A stretch of 64,000 bases of DNA from Planctomycetota bacterium. Lineage in GTDB: Bacteria; Planctomycetota; UBA8742; UBA2392. The notes beneath the pieces were generated by a model, which was given only the letters and a program-made list of their open reading frames with translations, searched no databases and had not been told where the DNA came from. The first letter of the stretch is position 1; each line of letters begins with the position of its first letter. Made by a program: the position numbers and the translations under genes. The stretch is from contig JABTUE010000001.1 of NCBI GenBank assembly GCA_015075515.1, forward strand, positions 949,001 through 1,013,000, read 5' to 3'. Shown in pieces: positions 32,705-41,088 of the stretch.

Positions 32705-35552
32705 GCCAGGCCGCGGCCTGCGGCGCCAGCGGACGGTTCAGCCAGGCAATGCGCCGCAGCTTGCCCGTGCCGTGCACCGGGCGACACTGCGCCTTCCACT
32801 GCAGGTAAACGTCGTAGGCCTTGTTCGTGTCGGCCACCACGTCGCCGTAGCGGTCTTCGGGCCTGGCCTTTTCGACCCGTACTTTCTGAAGCCAGCAATT
32901 GGCGCCGCTGATCGGGTCGGGGTGAATCGGCGCCGCAGCGTTCTGGTGCACGCCCCCGGCCTCCCAGAAGATGCGCCGGGTGTCGGGGTCGTTGCTTTCA
33001 AAGGGCGTAATGCCGCGCAGTTTGCGCATGCGCCACCGGCCGGGCGCTTCCTCTTTGATATCCACCTCGTTGGCGCTGAAGCGATTGGATTTGGGGTCGC
33101 CGGGCCGGCGCCACCGGCCGATGTGATGGCTGCACGCGCACACGCCCGGTTTCATGGCCTCGGTGGCCCAGACGCGGTCCACAAACCAGCCAATCTCCGT
33201 GTTTACTCGCACGAGTTCGCCGTTGCGCAGGCCCAACTTCTCCAGGTCCTGCGGGTTCATCCACATCGGGTTGGTGTTGCTGATTTCGTTCAACCATTTG
33301 GCGGCGCCGGTGCGCGTGTGGATCAGCGTGGGCAGCCGGAACGTCGGCACCAGCACCATTTCGCCCCTGGCGGCGTCAATCTGGCTGGGATGCACATGGC
33401 TGGCAATGAAGTGCGGCAGGGTGTGGTCAGGCCAGCCGTGATCCTTCATGGACTTGGACCAGATTTCGAGCTTGCGGCTGGGTGTCGGAAAGCCGGCGTG
33501 GATCCTGTCGCCAATCTTCACGCCCACGGGTTTGCCGGCAGCGTCAAAGGCCAGACCGAAGTCGTCCACGCGCGCGACGGCGGCCGGGTCAATTTCTTTG
33601 GCGTGCTGTTCGTACACGTGTGGCTTCACGCGGAAAGCACCCACGCGCTTCATGTAGGCCAGCGGCGTTTCGCCGTGCTTGTCGGCTTCTTCTTTCAGGC
33701 CGGGCACGCGGTCGAAGATGTGGCCGTAGTATTCGTCCACGCTGACGGGCCGGTTCGGGTCGGCGGGGCTGGCAAAGTGCCTGCGGATGCCGCGCGAGCC
33801 GTCGGGGTCAATCGCCCAGCTCAGATCAATCCAGAACTCGTCTTCTTCCCAGACCTCGCCGGGGTTGGCCTCGTAGGTGCGCTTGATGGTCTTGCCTTCG
33901 CGTTCAGCCACCACGCGCAGCACGGGCTGGCGGAAGGCGACCCAGACGCCGCTGTCTATTTCATAGCTGTTGATGTCGTGGCGTTCGCTGGCATGGCCCA
34001 TCGGCAGCACATAGTCGGCGAAGTAGGCCGTTTCGTTCCACGTTGGTGTCAGGGCAACGTGGCAGCCCACACGGTTTTCGTCGCGCAGCATCTCAATCCA
34101 CGAGAAGCCGTCGGGGTAGGTCCACACCGGGTTGAACACACGGGTGAAGTAAACGTCTATCTTCTGTTGCTTCTCGCGCAGCAGGTGGGGCAGGCAGTGG
34201 GACATCTCGTATTGCGCGACGGACCACTCGTCGGGAAAGTTCAGCATGTTCCAGAACTTGTGTGCCGGTGGCGTGTCGAAGAACTCGGGTTTGAACTTGT
34301 TCCAGGCGCTGGGCAGGGTGCCGCCGGGGCGGCCCACACTGCCGGTCATGACGACCAGCAATTGCAGCGTGCGCGCCACCTGCCAGCCGCCCAGGTTGCC
34401 AATGCTGGCCGCGCGCCAGACGTGGGCCGCCAGTCTGCGCTCACAGCCGGCCACTAATTCATAGAGTTGCAGGATCTGCTGAACCGGAATGCGCGCTTCT
34501 TCGGCCGCGCGCTCAGGCGTGAAGTCTTTCCATTCATCCAGCAGCACCTGGACGAAGGTTTCCCAGGTTTGGGGCTTGTCGGCGTACTCGCTGGCCAGCA
34601 TTTCGCGCCAGTTGGTCCAGTCGCGGAACTGGCTGGTGTCGTAGCTACCGCGTTCCAGCATCAGGCGCGCAATCGCCAGAAAGATCGCGGCCTCGCTGCC
34701 TGGCTGGGTGGGCATCCAGACATCGGCCATGCTGGCCGTGTTGCTAAGGCGCGGGTCGAGCACCACAAGCTTCGCGCCCTTCATCACGCCTTCCATGATG
34801 CGCTGGGCGTGCGGGTTGAAGTAATGCCCACTTTCAAGGTGCGCGCTGACCAGCAGGATCAGCTTGGCGTTGGCGTGATCGGGCGAGGGCCGGTCGTACT
34901 TCATCCACAGGGAGTAACCGTGCCGCGCGCCCGCGCTGCAGATCGTGGTGTGGCTGTTGTGGCCGTCAATGCCCCAGCCATTGAGCACGCGGTCCATGTA
35001 GCCTTCGTGCCCGGGCCTGCCCACGTGGTAGATGACGTTGTTCTGGCGCCCGGCATCAAAGGCCGCGCTGATCTTGCCGCCGATTTCTTTCAGCGCCTGC
35101 ACCCACGAGATGCGCTCGTATTTGCCCTCGCCGCGCGGGCCGCTGCGCCGCAGCGGGTAAAGAATGCGGTCCGGGTCATCCAACTGGTTTTTGGTCGCGG
35201 GGCCCTTGGCGCAGTTGCGCCCGCGCGAACCGGGGTGCAGGGGGTTGCCCTCGAGTTTGCGGACTTCGTGGGTTTCTTTGTCCACGTAGGCCAAAAGGCC
35301 GCAGGCGGCTTCGCAGTTAAAACAGGTGGTGGGGACAATGCTGTAGGCCCGCTTTTCGCGCAGCGGCCAGGCCTTGGCGTCGAGTTCTTCCCAGTGCGCC
35401 CATTTTTCGGGCGGCGGAAACGCCGAAAGCGGGAACGGCTCGGTGCGGATGCCGTTGGTCTGCGGCTGGGCGGCGAACTCTTGGCCCAGATCAGGAATCA
35501 GCCGCAGCTTGGCGGCGATACGTTCGATCAGGCTAAGGCGGGGTTTACCCAT
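32694..35552 (-). CDS. Molybdopterin oxidoreductase catalytic subunit (DMSO-reductase superfamily, PsrA/PhsA-like)
   Basis: The 952-residue subunit binds one N-terminal [4Fe-4S] cluster through Cys77, Cys80, Cys84 and Cys114 ('CFNCEAACG' and 'GRNCAKG') and a bis-MGD cofactor. 'NSHTTICSAGARHG' places Cys205 where the Mo-ligating residue of polysulfide/thiosulfate-type enzymes lies. No twin-arginine signal is visible at the start (MGKPRLSLIERIAAKL), so the subunit may face the cytoplasm unless it is co-exported. It follows the fused Fe-S/NrfD gene on the same strand, separated by a palindromic repeat. The partner genes make a membrane quinone-linked reductase or dehydrogenase likely. The substrate cannot be assigned from sequence alone. 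Confidence 0.85.
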   Translation of the reverse strand: MGKPRLSLIERIAAKLRLIPDLGQEFAAQPQTNGIRTEPFPLSAFPPPEKWAHWEELDAKAWPLREKRAYSIVPTTCFNCEAACGLLAYVDKETHEVRKLEGNPLHPGSRGRNCAKGPATKNQLDDPDRILYPLRRSGPRGEGKYERISWVQALKEIGGKISAAFDAGRQNNVIYHVGRPGHEGYMDRVLNGWGIDGHNSHTTICSAGARHGYSLWMKYDRPSPDHANAKLILLVSAHLESGHYFNPHAQRIMEGVMKGAKLVVLDPRLSNTASMADVWMPTQPGSEAAIFLAIARLMLERGSYDTSQFRDWTNWREMLASEYADKPQTWETFVQVLLDEWKDFTPERAAEEARIPVQQILQLYELVAGCERRLAAHVWRAASIGNLGGWQVARTLQLLVVMTGSVGRPGGTLPSAWNKFKPEFFDTPPAHKFWNMLNFPDEWSVAQYEMSHCLPHLLREKQQKIDVYFTRVFNPVWTYPDGFSWIEMLRDENRVGCHVALTPTWNETAYFADYVLPMGHASERHDINSYEIDSGVWVAFRQPVLRVVAEREGKTIKRTYEANPGEVWEEDEFWIDLSWAIDPDGSRGIRRHFASPADPNRPVSVDEYYGHIFDRVPGLKEEADKHGETPLAYMKRVGAFRVKPHVYEQHAKEIDPAAVARVDDFGLAFDAAGKPVGVKIGDRIHAGFPTPSRKLEIWSKSMKDHGWPDHTLPHFIASHVHPSQIDAARGEMVLVPTFRLPTLIHTRTGAAKWLNEISNTNPMWMNPQDLEKLGLRNGELVRVNTEIGWFVDRVWATEAMKPGVCACSHHIGRWRRPGDPKSNRFSANEVDIKEEAPGRWRMRKLRGITPFESNDPDTRRIFWEAGGVHQNAAAPIHPDPISGANCWLQKVRVEKARPEDRYGDVVADTNKAYDVYLQWKAQCRPVHGTGKLRRIAWLNRPLAPQAAAWLTS

Positions 35553-35571
35553 GATTGAACCGCCATTTGGT

Positions 35572-35637
35572 CCACAGATACACACAGATGAACGCAGATA
35601 TCTGCATTGATCTGTGTGAATCCGTGTTTATCTGTGG
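35572..35637. repeat. Nested palindromic intergenic repeat
   Basis: Three nested inverted repeats share one centre. The outer arms are CCACAGATA/TATCTGTGG (35572-35580, 35629-35637). The middle arms are CACACAGAT/ATCTGTGTG (35581-35589, 35610-35618). The core is the palindrome GCAGATATCTGC (35594-35605). It fills the gap between the two molybdoenzyme genes. Similar 'ACAGATxxACACAGAT' intergenic repeats are widespread in environmental bacterial genomes. It may fold in RNA and modulate relative expression of the two subunits. Confidence 0.75.
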
Positions 35638-35648
35638 GCTCACTGTAG

Positions 35649-37250
35649 TCATGTGTTTGAGCGTTTCTGCGGCAGGTACACCCACAGGTACTCGGTGACC
35701 GCCATGCCGAGGAACATGGCAATCGCCGCGAACACGGCACCGGTTTTGCCCAGTGCCAATAGCCCCAGTGGCGCGATGTGCCCGACCGCGATCACACCGC
35801 CGTAAAACCACTTGGCCGCGCGGCCGGTGCGCATGTCTTTGGCCGTGGCGCTGGCGTCCTGGGTGGCGTGTTTGCCGAATACCTCGGCGAAGATCACCGC
35901 CAGGCTGACCACCAGCGAAATGCCAAGGCCGATGCGCCCGTCCTGCCCGATCAAACACAGCACGCCAAAGCCCGCCAGCGGCGCGTGCACAAACATGTGC
36001 ACGATCAACGCCGGGCTTTGCCAGAAATCGCGGCCCTTGCACTGGCCGAACAGAAACGCCGTGTACACCGAGGCCGCCAGAGCAAGCCCCGCCATCGGCC
36101 AGGCCAGCCAGGGCAGAACCTGCCGCAGGCCCAGGGCGTGCACCACAATCCAGGCAGTGAGTATGGCGCCGAAGGCAGTAACAATGTACGCCCCGCGCAC
36201 CAGCCAGCTTGTCCAGTGCGGGCGCAGCAGCACGTACAGAAAACGTTTGGGTTGATCGAGGTCCTTGATCAGCAACGCGCCTGTGATGGCCAAAAAAACC
36301 AGCGCCGTGATCGGCAGGCCCAGTGTGTACAGGCCGCTTACGGGCGCACCTTTCGGCCCGATGCCCAGTTGCGGCAAGATGTACGCCAGCGCCGTCATCA
36401 GCGCGCAGCCTGCGGCAATAGCCTTGGTCATGATGTAGGCCGCGACTTCCCAGCCCCATTGCACGCCTTTGTCGGGCGCGTCGTAGGCCCGGCGCACTTT
36501 TTCGCCGCCGCTGGCTTTCTCAAGTTCGCGCAGCAGGCCGTCGAGTTGTTCGGCGGGCGCCTCGGCGCGGGTGGCTTGGGCTTTGCGCACGATGCCGATC
36601 AGGTCGAACTGCTTGGCGTCAGCCCCTGCGTGATGGCCCACGCCCCGGGTTTGGTCCGACCACACGGTGGTTTCGGGAACACTCGTGGCGGAAGGGTTGA
36701 GCGCGGCCTGGTCGCCTTCAATGTAATAGACCTGCGGGCCGGTGCCCTTTTCGGGCTTGCGCACGGTGGCGGGCTGTTTGGCGATCAGGCGAGAGACATC
36801 GGAGTTCGGGTCTTCTACATCGCCGAAGTGAATCGCCTGTTCCGGGCAGATGTTCACGCAACTGGGGTTGAGCCCCTGGTCAATGCGATGGGCGCAGAAG
36901 TTGCACTTGGCGGCGGTGTGAGTGTTGGGATCAATGTAAAGGGCATCGTAGGGGCAGGCCTGGGTGCAGCTTTTGCAGCCGATACAGCGCCGGTTGTCGA
37001 AATCCACAATTCCGTCGGCGCGATGGAACAGCGCCGTGGTCGGGCAGATGGTGACGCAGGGCGCGTCTTTGCAGTGATTACAGCGGGTGACCTGAAAGTT
37101 GCGGCTGACATTCGGGTAGTTGCCGCGTTCGATGTACTTGACCCAGGTGCGGTTGACGCCGATCGGCACCAGGTGCTCGGCCTTGCACGCGACGGTGCAG
37201 GCGTGGCAGCCGATGCACACGCGGTTGTCTATGACGAAGCCGTATTGCAT
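35649..37250 (-). CDS. Fused four-cluster ferredoxin / NrfD-type membrane subunit
   Basis: The 533-residue protein joins two parts that are usually separate subunits. Residues 1-165 are a PsrB/DmsB-like ferredoxin with the Cys motifs CIGCHACTVAC, CNHCKDAPCVTIC, CIGCKSCTQAC and CNFCAHRIDQG...CVNIC, enough for four [4Fe-4S] clusters. After a linker of ~100 residues comes an NrfD/PsrC-like membrane domain (about 265-533) with eight or so helices, starting 'MTKAIAAGCALMTALAYILP'. It should pass electrons between the membrane quinone pool and the molybdenum subunit encoded next. The two-component genes upstream lie on the same strand with a 56-base gap and may control it. Confidence 0.88.
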   Translation of the reverse strand: MQYGFVIDNRVCIGCHACTVACKAEHLVPIGVNRTWVKYIERGNYPNVSRNFQVTRCNHCKDAPCVTICPTTALFHRADGIVDFDNRRCIGCKSCTQACPYDALYIDPNTHTAAKCNFCAHRIDQGLNPSCVNICPEQAIHFGDVEDPNSDVSRLIAKQPATVRKPEKGTGPQVYYIEGDQAALNPSATSVPETTVWSDQTRGVGHHAGADAKQFDLIGIVRKAQATRAEAPAEQLDGLLRELEKASGGEKVRRAYDAPDKGVQWGWEVAAYIMTKAIAAGCALMTALAYILPQLGIGPKGAPVSGLYTLGLPITALVFLAITGALLIKDLDQPKRFLYVLLRPHWTSWLVRGAYIVTAFGAILTAWIVVHALGLRQVLPWLAWPMAGLALAASVYTAFLFGQCKGRDFWQSPALIVHMFVHAPLAGFGVLCLIGQDGRIGLGISLVVSLAVIFAEVFGKHATQDASATAKDMRTGRAAKWFYGGVIAVGHIAPLGLLALGKTGAVFAAIAMFLGMAVTEYLWVYLPQKRSNT

Positions 37251-37306
37251 GGGTGCGCATCGTCGCCGCGTGCCGTGGCGGCGTCAACGTGCAAGGCGGG
37301 CCGGTA

Positions 37307-39079
37307 TCAGGCAGCGGGCAACACCAGCTCAAAGCAGGCCCCGGGCGCGATTCCCGGCACATGGCGCAGGTCGCCGCCCATGGCGCGGGCCAGCCCGCGG
37401 CACAGGCTGAGTCCGAGGCCCACACCGGGGGCCGAGTTGGCCGCAGCCTGGGCACTTTTGCGGAAGGGTTTGAACAGGCGCACGGCGGTTTCGGCGTCAA
37501 TGCCGGGGCCGAAGTCGCGCACGCGGATGACCATGCTGCCGTTATCGCGCGCGACGGTGAGTTCAACGCGGTGGTCGGCGGCTGCGGCGGCGTACTTGCA
37601 GGCGTTATCCACAAGATTGAACAGGATGCGTTCAACAGCGGCCGGATCCACGCGCACCGTGCTGTCGGCGGCATCAGGCGAAATCGTGACGGCAAGTTCC
37701 ATGCGCGTCTGCCTGGCACGCTCGCGCAGTGTCGCGGCGACGCGGTCCACCAGAGTGTGCACGGAAATGGTTTCGGCGCGGTCGCGGGAACGGCCTCGTT
37801 CCAGGCGCGCGTAGCTGAGCACGTTTTCGACCAGGTGCGACAGGCGTACGGCCTCGGCGTGCATGGTGTCCAGGTACTGGCTGCGGCTGGTGTCGTCCTT
37901 GACCCGGCCGGTGGCCAGCAGTTCGGTGTACATGCGCAGTGTGGTCAGGGGCGTGCGCAGTTCGTGTGTGACGGCGGAAACAAAATCGGCCCGGCGTTCG
38001 CTCAGGCTTACCGTGCTGCGCAGTACCAGGCCGACGGCCAACGCGGCCATCAGCACCGCACCCCAGGCCACCCACAACGCCAGCCGCACCGGTGATGCCT
38101 CGGCTTCGGTGGCCAGGCGCACCGTGCCGGGCTTCAGGCTGACCGGCAGCGACGCCAGCCGGTGCTCGGCGGCACTGTCGGCGCCAAGTGTCGGGGCAAA
38201 GGCGGGGTCAGGCAGGATGTCGCGGGCGGCACCGGCCAGGGCGGCCTGCACGCGCGGCCAGTCCAGTTCGCAGCCCTGGATGAAATCGCCGCCGTCAATG
38301 GTGACGAGCCGGGCCAGAAACAGACGCTGGCCCAGCCACATCGCGGTCATGGGGTGTTCGCGCACGACAATCGGGTTTTCAGCCGGTGCGGCGATTTCGT
38401 TCTGTTGCTGCTGGGTGTTGTAGCTTTCGTCCTTGCGCTTGCCGGCGATGCGCTTGGTGGCCTGGGCGCGCTTTTCGTATTCGGCACGGTTCTGCACGTG
38501 GTGCGCGGCCCAGGCATCGTCGGCAAACACCAGCTCGTTGGGCAGGCGGCTTTCGTTGCCCTTGCGGCGCGGCAGCAGCCGGCGCAGTTCGTCGGGCTTG
38601 AGCACGGCGCGCAGTTCGTCCAGCCGCCGGGCGCGAGCATCAATCTGTTCCGGCCTCAGATAACGGCTTTCCGCCAGGTCGCGCTTGTTGCCCACGGGTG
38701 CCTGGGGTGAGGTGAAGCTGTCGTCGGCGTGAATCTGGAAATGCAGCAGGATCAGATCATTTTCCAGCGTCAGCAATTGTGACGGCACCAGCACCTCGCC
38801 GCGTTCAAGTTCGCGGAACATGCGGGTGTAGGCGGCCTCGGCCGGATAGAACGGAAAGTACTCAAAATAGGGACGGGCGGCCTCGTCGGCGACCAGCGGC
38901 GCGACTTCGGCATCCATCTGCCACAGCGCGGCCCGCACGGCGTCGTCTTCGGCGCCGGCGCGGGCGGCGTCAGCGCGCTGGCGGTCAATTTGCAGCAGCA
39001 CATGGGTAGTGAACGCCATCGCGCCGCCCAGCACCGCCAGACAGGCCAGAAAGCTAAGCCAGGCATGCAGCGGCCTCAT
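37307..39079 (-). CDS. Membrane sensor histidine kinase
   Basis: The 590-residue kinase has an N-terminal membrane helix (about 7-29) and a large extracytoplasmic sensor region (about 30-335) without a recognisable domain. That region contains a Gln/Lys-rich coil near 215-230. A second membrane helix lies at about 337-357. The HisKA H-box 'VTHELRTPLTTL' has phospho-acceptor His372. The ATPase part has the N-box 'NLVDNACKYA', G1 'RDFGPGID' and G2 'GVGLGLSLCRGLA'. Its start overlaps the response-regulator stop by four bases, so the pair is one operon. The signal is unknown; proximity suggests control of the downstream molybdoenzyme. Confidence 0.9.
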   Translation of the reverse strand: MRPLHAWLSFLACLAVLGGAMAFTTHVLLQIDRQRADAARAGAEDDAVRAALWQMDAEVAPLVADEAARPYFEYFPFYPAEAAYTRMFRELERGEVLVPSQLLTLENDLILLHFQIHADDSFTSPQAPVGNKRDLAESRYLRPEQIDARARRLDELRAVLKPDELRRLLPRRKGNESRLPNELVFADDAWAAHHVQNRAEYEKRAQATKRIAGKRKDESYNTQQQQNEIAAPAENPIVVREHPMTAMWLGQRLFLARLVTIDGGDFIQGCELDWPRVQAALAGAARDILPDPAFAPTLGADSAAEHRLASLPVSLKPGTVRLATEAEASPVRLALWVAWGAVLMAALAVGLVLRSTVSLSERRADFVSAVTHELRTPLTTLRMYTELLATGRVKDDTSRSQYLDTMHAEAVRLSHLVENVLSYARLERGRSRDRAETISVHTLVDRVAATLRERARQTRMELAVTISPDAADSTVRVDPAAVERILFNLVDNACKYAAAAADHRVELTVARDNGSMVIRVRDFGPGIDAETAVRLFKPFRKSAQAAANSAPGVGLGLSLCRGLARAMGGDLRHVPGIAPGACFELVLPAA

Positions 39080-39771
39080 GCGCGGCCCCCCAGCATGTAG
39101 CCCTTGCCGCGCACGGTCAGCAGAAATGCCGGCTGTTCGGCGTCGTCGCGCAGCTTTTCACGCAGACGCGCCACGTGCATGTCAATCGTGCGGGTGCTCA
39201 GGCCGCGCGGATCCAGCCGCCACACGCGCGCCAGGATCTCGTCGCGCGAAATGGCGCGGCCGGGGTTGGCCGCCAGATACCGGATCAGTTCGTGCTCGCG
39301 TTCGGAGAGTTCGGCGCGACCGCCATCGCCATAGCGCACCTCGCGGCGTTCCAGATCTATGGTGCCGGCGGGAAAGTCAATCTCGCGCACGTCCTGGGGG
39401 CGTTCGGCACTGCGGCGCATCACGGCCTCGACGCGGGCCAGCAGTTCGCTGACGCTGAAGGGCTTTACCACATAGTCGTCAGCGCCCAGTTTCAGGCCAG
39501 CCACGCGGTCCTTTTCCCCGCCCATGGCGGTCAGGATGATTACCGGCAGTGTCGGCCGCACCCGCCGCACTTCCTTGAGGATTTCCAGCCCCGGCATTCT
39601 GGGCAGGGCAAGATCCAGCAGTACAAGATCGCAGTCCACCTGCAGCGCGGCCTTCAGGCCGGCTTCGCCGTCGGCGGCGTCAAACAGCGCGTAACCGTCG
39701 GCACGCAGCGCGTCCATCAGCCCGCGGCGGATGGCGTGATCGTCTTCAATGACCAGGATGGTACGGGGCAT
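39076..39771 (-). CDS. OmpR-family response regulator
   Basis: A start at 39771 ('MPRTILVIEDD') gives 231 residues; an in-frame ATG at 39792 would add seven residues, and neither has a strong ribosome site. The receiver domain has the acidic pair near 10-11, phospho-acceptor Asp53 and Lys103 ('VVKPFS'). The winged-helix DNA-binding domain (about 130-230) has 'LSEREHELIRYLAANPGRAISRDEILARVW' and 'TIDMHVARLREKL'. It is coupled to the histidine kinase by an ATGA overlap. A terminator immediately upstream isolates it from the vWA genes. Confidence 0.92.
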   Translation of the reverse strand: MPRTILVIEDDHAIRRGLMDALRADGYALFDAADGEAGLKAALQVDCDLVLLDLALPRMPGLEILKEVRRVRPTLPVIILTAMGGEKDRVAGLKLGADDYVVKPFSVSELLARVEAVMRRSAERPQDVREIDFPAGTIDLERREVRYGDGGRAELSEREHELIRYLAANPGRAISRDEILARVWRLDPRGLSTRTIDMHVARLREKLRDDAEQPAFLLTVRGKGYMLGGRA

Positions 39772-39795
39772 GGGTTCTGTGGTTTCCAGCATAAC

Positions 39796-39823
39796 AAAAG
39801 GGGGCGCATCCCGACGCGCCCCC
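39796..39823 (-). terminator. Intrinsic terminator of the vWA gene pair
   Basis: On the minus strand an 8-bp GGGGGCGC/GCGCCCCC stem with an eight-base loop is followed by TTTTGTTAT. It lies between the vWA gene stop (39849) and the response-regulator start. Confidence 0.75.
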
Positions 39824-39848
39824 TTCCTGCAACGGTATGGCGAGAGCG

Positions 39849-41060
39849 TTACTCGGTCTTGATGTTCTTCTTGCCGGCCTGCTCCTTGACGGTCTTGACC
39901 ATGGCTTCGTCCAGGGTGTTATCGCCCTTGTCGGCCATCTTCTTGCGTTCTTCGGCCACGTGGGCGTCGCGCTTCTTGTTCAATTCCTCAAGCTTCTTCT
40001 TGATCTCGTTGCGCTCGTTGCGCTTGGTCTCAATGTGCTTTTTGAGTTCCTCAAGCGTCAGTTTGCGCAGTTCCTCGGGCAGGTCTTCCTTCTTGATGTC
40101 CTCCAGCTTCACCTTCTCAAGGTCAATCGCGTCCACCATGTCCCAGGAGTCGTTGCGGTAGTTCTGGCTGGCCTTGGCGTTGGCACGGCTGACATTGGCG
40201 CCCTGGCCGGCGCTGTCGGCGTTGCTGTCCTGGGCTTCCTGGCGCTTGGCGGCCTCGGCGCCGTCCTTGCCGTAGGGAATGTAGGTCTTGTTGATGTCCT
40301 GGCTGAGCTTGACGATCTCGGCGTCGTAGGGGCTGGCAATATGCACCACGGGAGCGTTGCTGTTGATGCACATGAACGTGCCGTCGGCCAGTTGCGCGCC
40401 GTGCTTCCACTTGCCGGCTTCGCCGTCGTTTTCACTGCCGCAGTGGATGGTGTTGACGATGATGCCCCTGGCGATCGCGGCCTTGCAGGCGTCCACGTAG
40501 TTCACGCCGCCCTGGGTAAAAGGCTCGTTGCCGGCGATGAAGATCGCGCGGTAGTCGTCGCGGTGGTCGCTCCACAGCAGGCCGGCGGTCGCCTTCTGGA
40601 TCACCACGCCGCAGTACTCCTCGCCGCCGTTGGTGGTCAGCTTGAACAGGTGTTCGCTGACTTTGTCCAAGTCGGTGGTCAGGGGGACCACCTGGCGCAC
40701 ATGGCCCTCGGATGCGGGGATACTGTCGTTGCCGTATTCATACAGGGCAACCTCAAGAATCGGCGCCACGCCGTCCTGGGTGGCCTTGGCAAAGGTGTTT
40801 ACAACCTTCCACAACTGGGTGCGGGCCTGGTCAATCAGGCCGTCCATGCTGCCGCTGGTGTCCAGCAGGATGGCGATCTGAACCTTGGGAGTGCGCTTGG
40901 CGGCCTCGGGTTTGGCGGGCTGGTCGGGTTGCGGGTTTTCATTGACCAGGGCGTTACGCCGCTCACAGGCCGGGCAGGCCTGCACGGTGGTGACCAGAAA
41001 GTTGCCGGCAAACAGTGCCACGGCGGCGGCGGACAGCGCGGTTTTGACAATCGGGTTCAT
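39849..41060 (-). CDS. Exported von Willebrand factor A-domain protein with coiled C-terminus
   Basis: The 403-residue protein has a hydrophobic signal segment (about 7-26) followed by CPAC (29-32). A vWA domain (about 58-260) has a complete MIDAS start 'LLDTSGSM' (Asp67 to Ser71) and later 'TTNGGEEYCG'. The last ~110 residues are Lys/Glu-rich and predicted to be coiled coil ('LEDIKKEDLPEELRKLTLEELKKHIE'). The ATG follows GGAG. It starts 28 bases after the VIT/vWA gene stop, so the two are cotranscribed. It is probably a metal-dependent protein-binding module in the envelope; the partner is unknown. Confidence 0.8.
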   Translation of the reverse strand: MNPIVKTALSAAAVALFAGNFLVTTVQACPACERRNALVNENPQPDQPAKPEAAKRTPKVQIAILLDTSGSMDGLIDQARTQLWKVVNTFAKATQDGVAPILEVALYEYGNDSIPASEGHVRQVVPLTTDLDKVSEHLFKLTTNGGEEYCGVVIQKATAGLLWSDHRDDYRAIFIAGNEPFTQGGVNYVDACKAAIARGIIVNTIHCGSENDGEAGKWKHGAQLADGTFMCINSNAPVVHIASPYDAEIVKLSQDINKTYIPYGKDGAEAAKRQEAQDSNADSAGQGANVSRANAKASQNYRNDSWDMVDAIDLEKVKLEDIKKEDLPEELRKLTLEELKKHIETKRNERNEIKKKLEELNKKRDAHVAEERKKMADKGDNTLDEAMVKTVKEQAGKKNIKTE

Positions 41061-41088
41061 GTTCAGGCTCCGGGGTTGTGTGGGGTGG

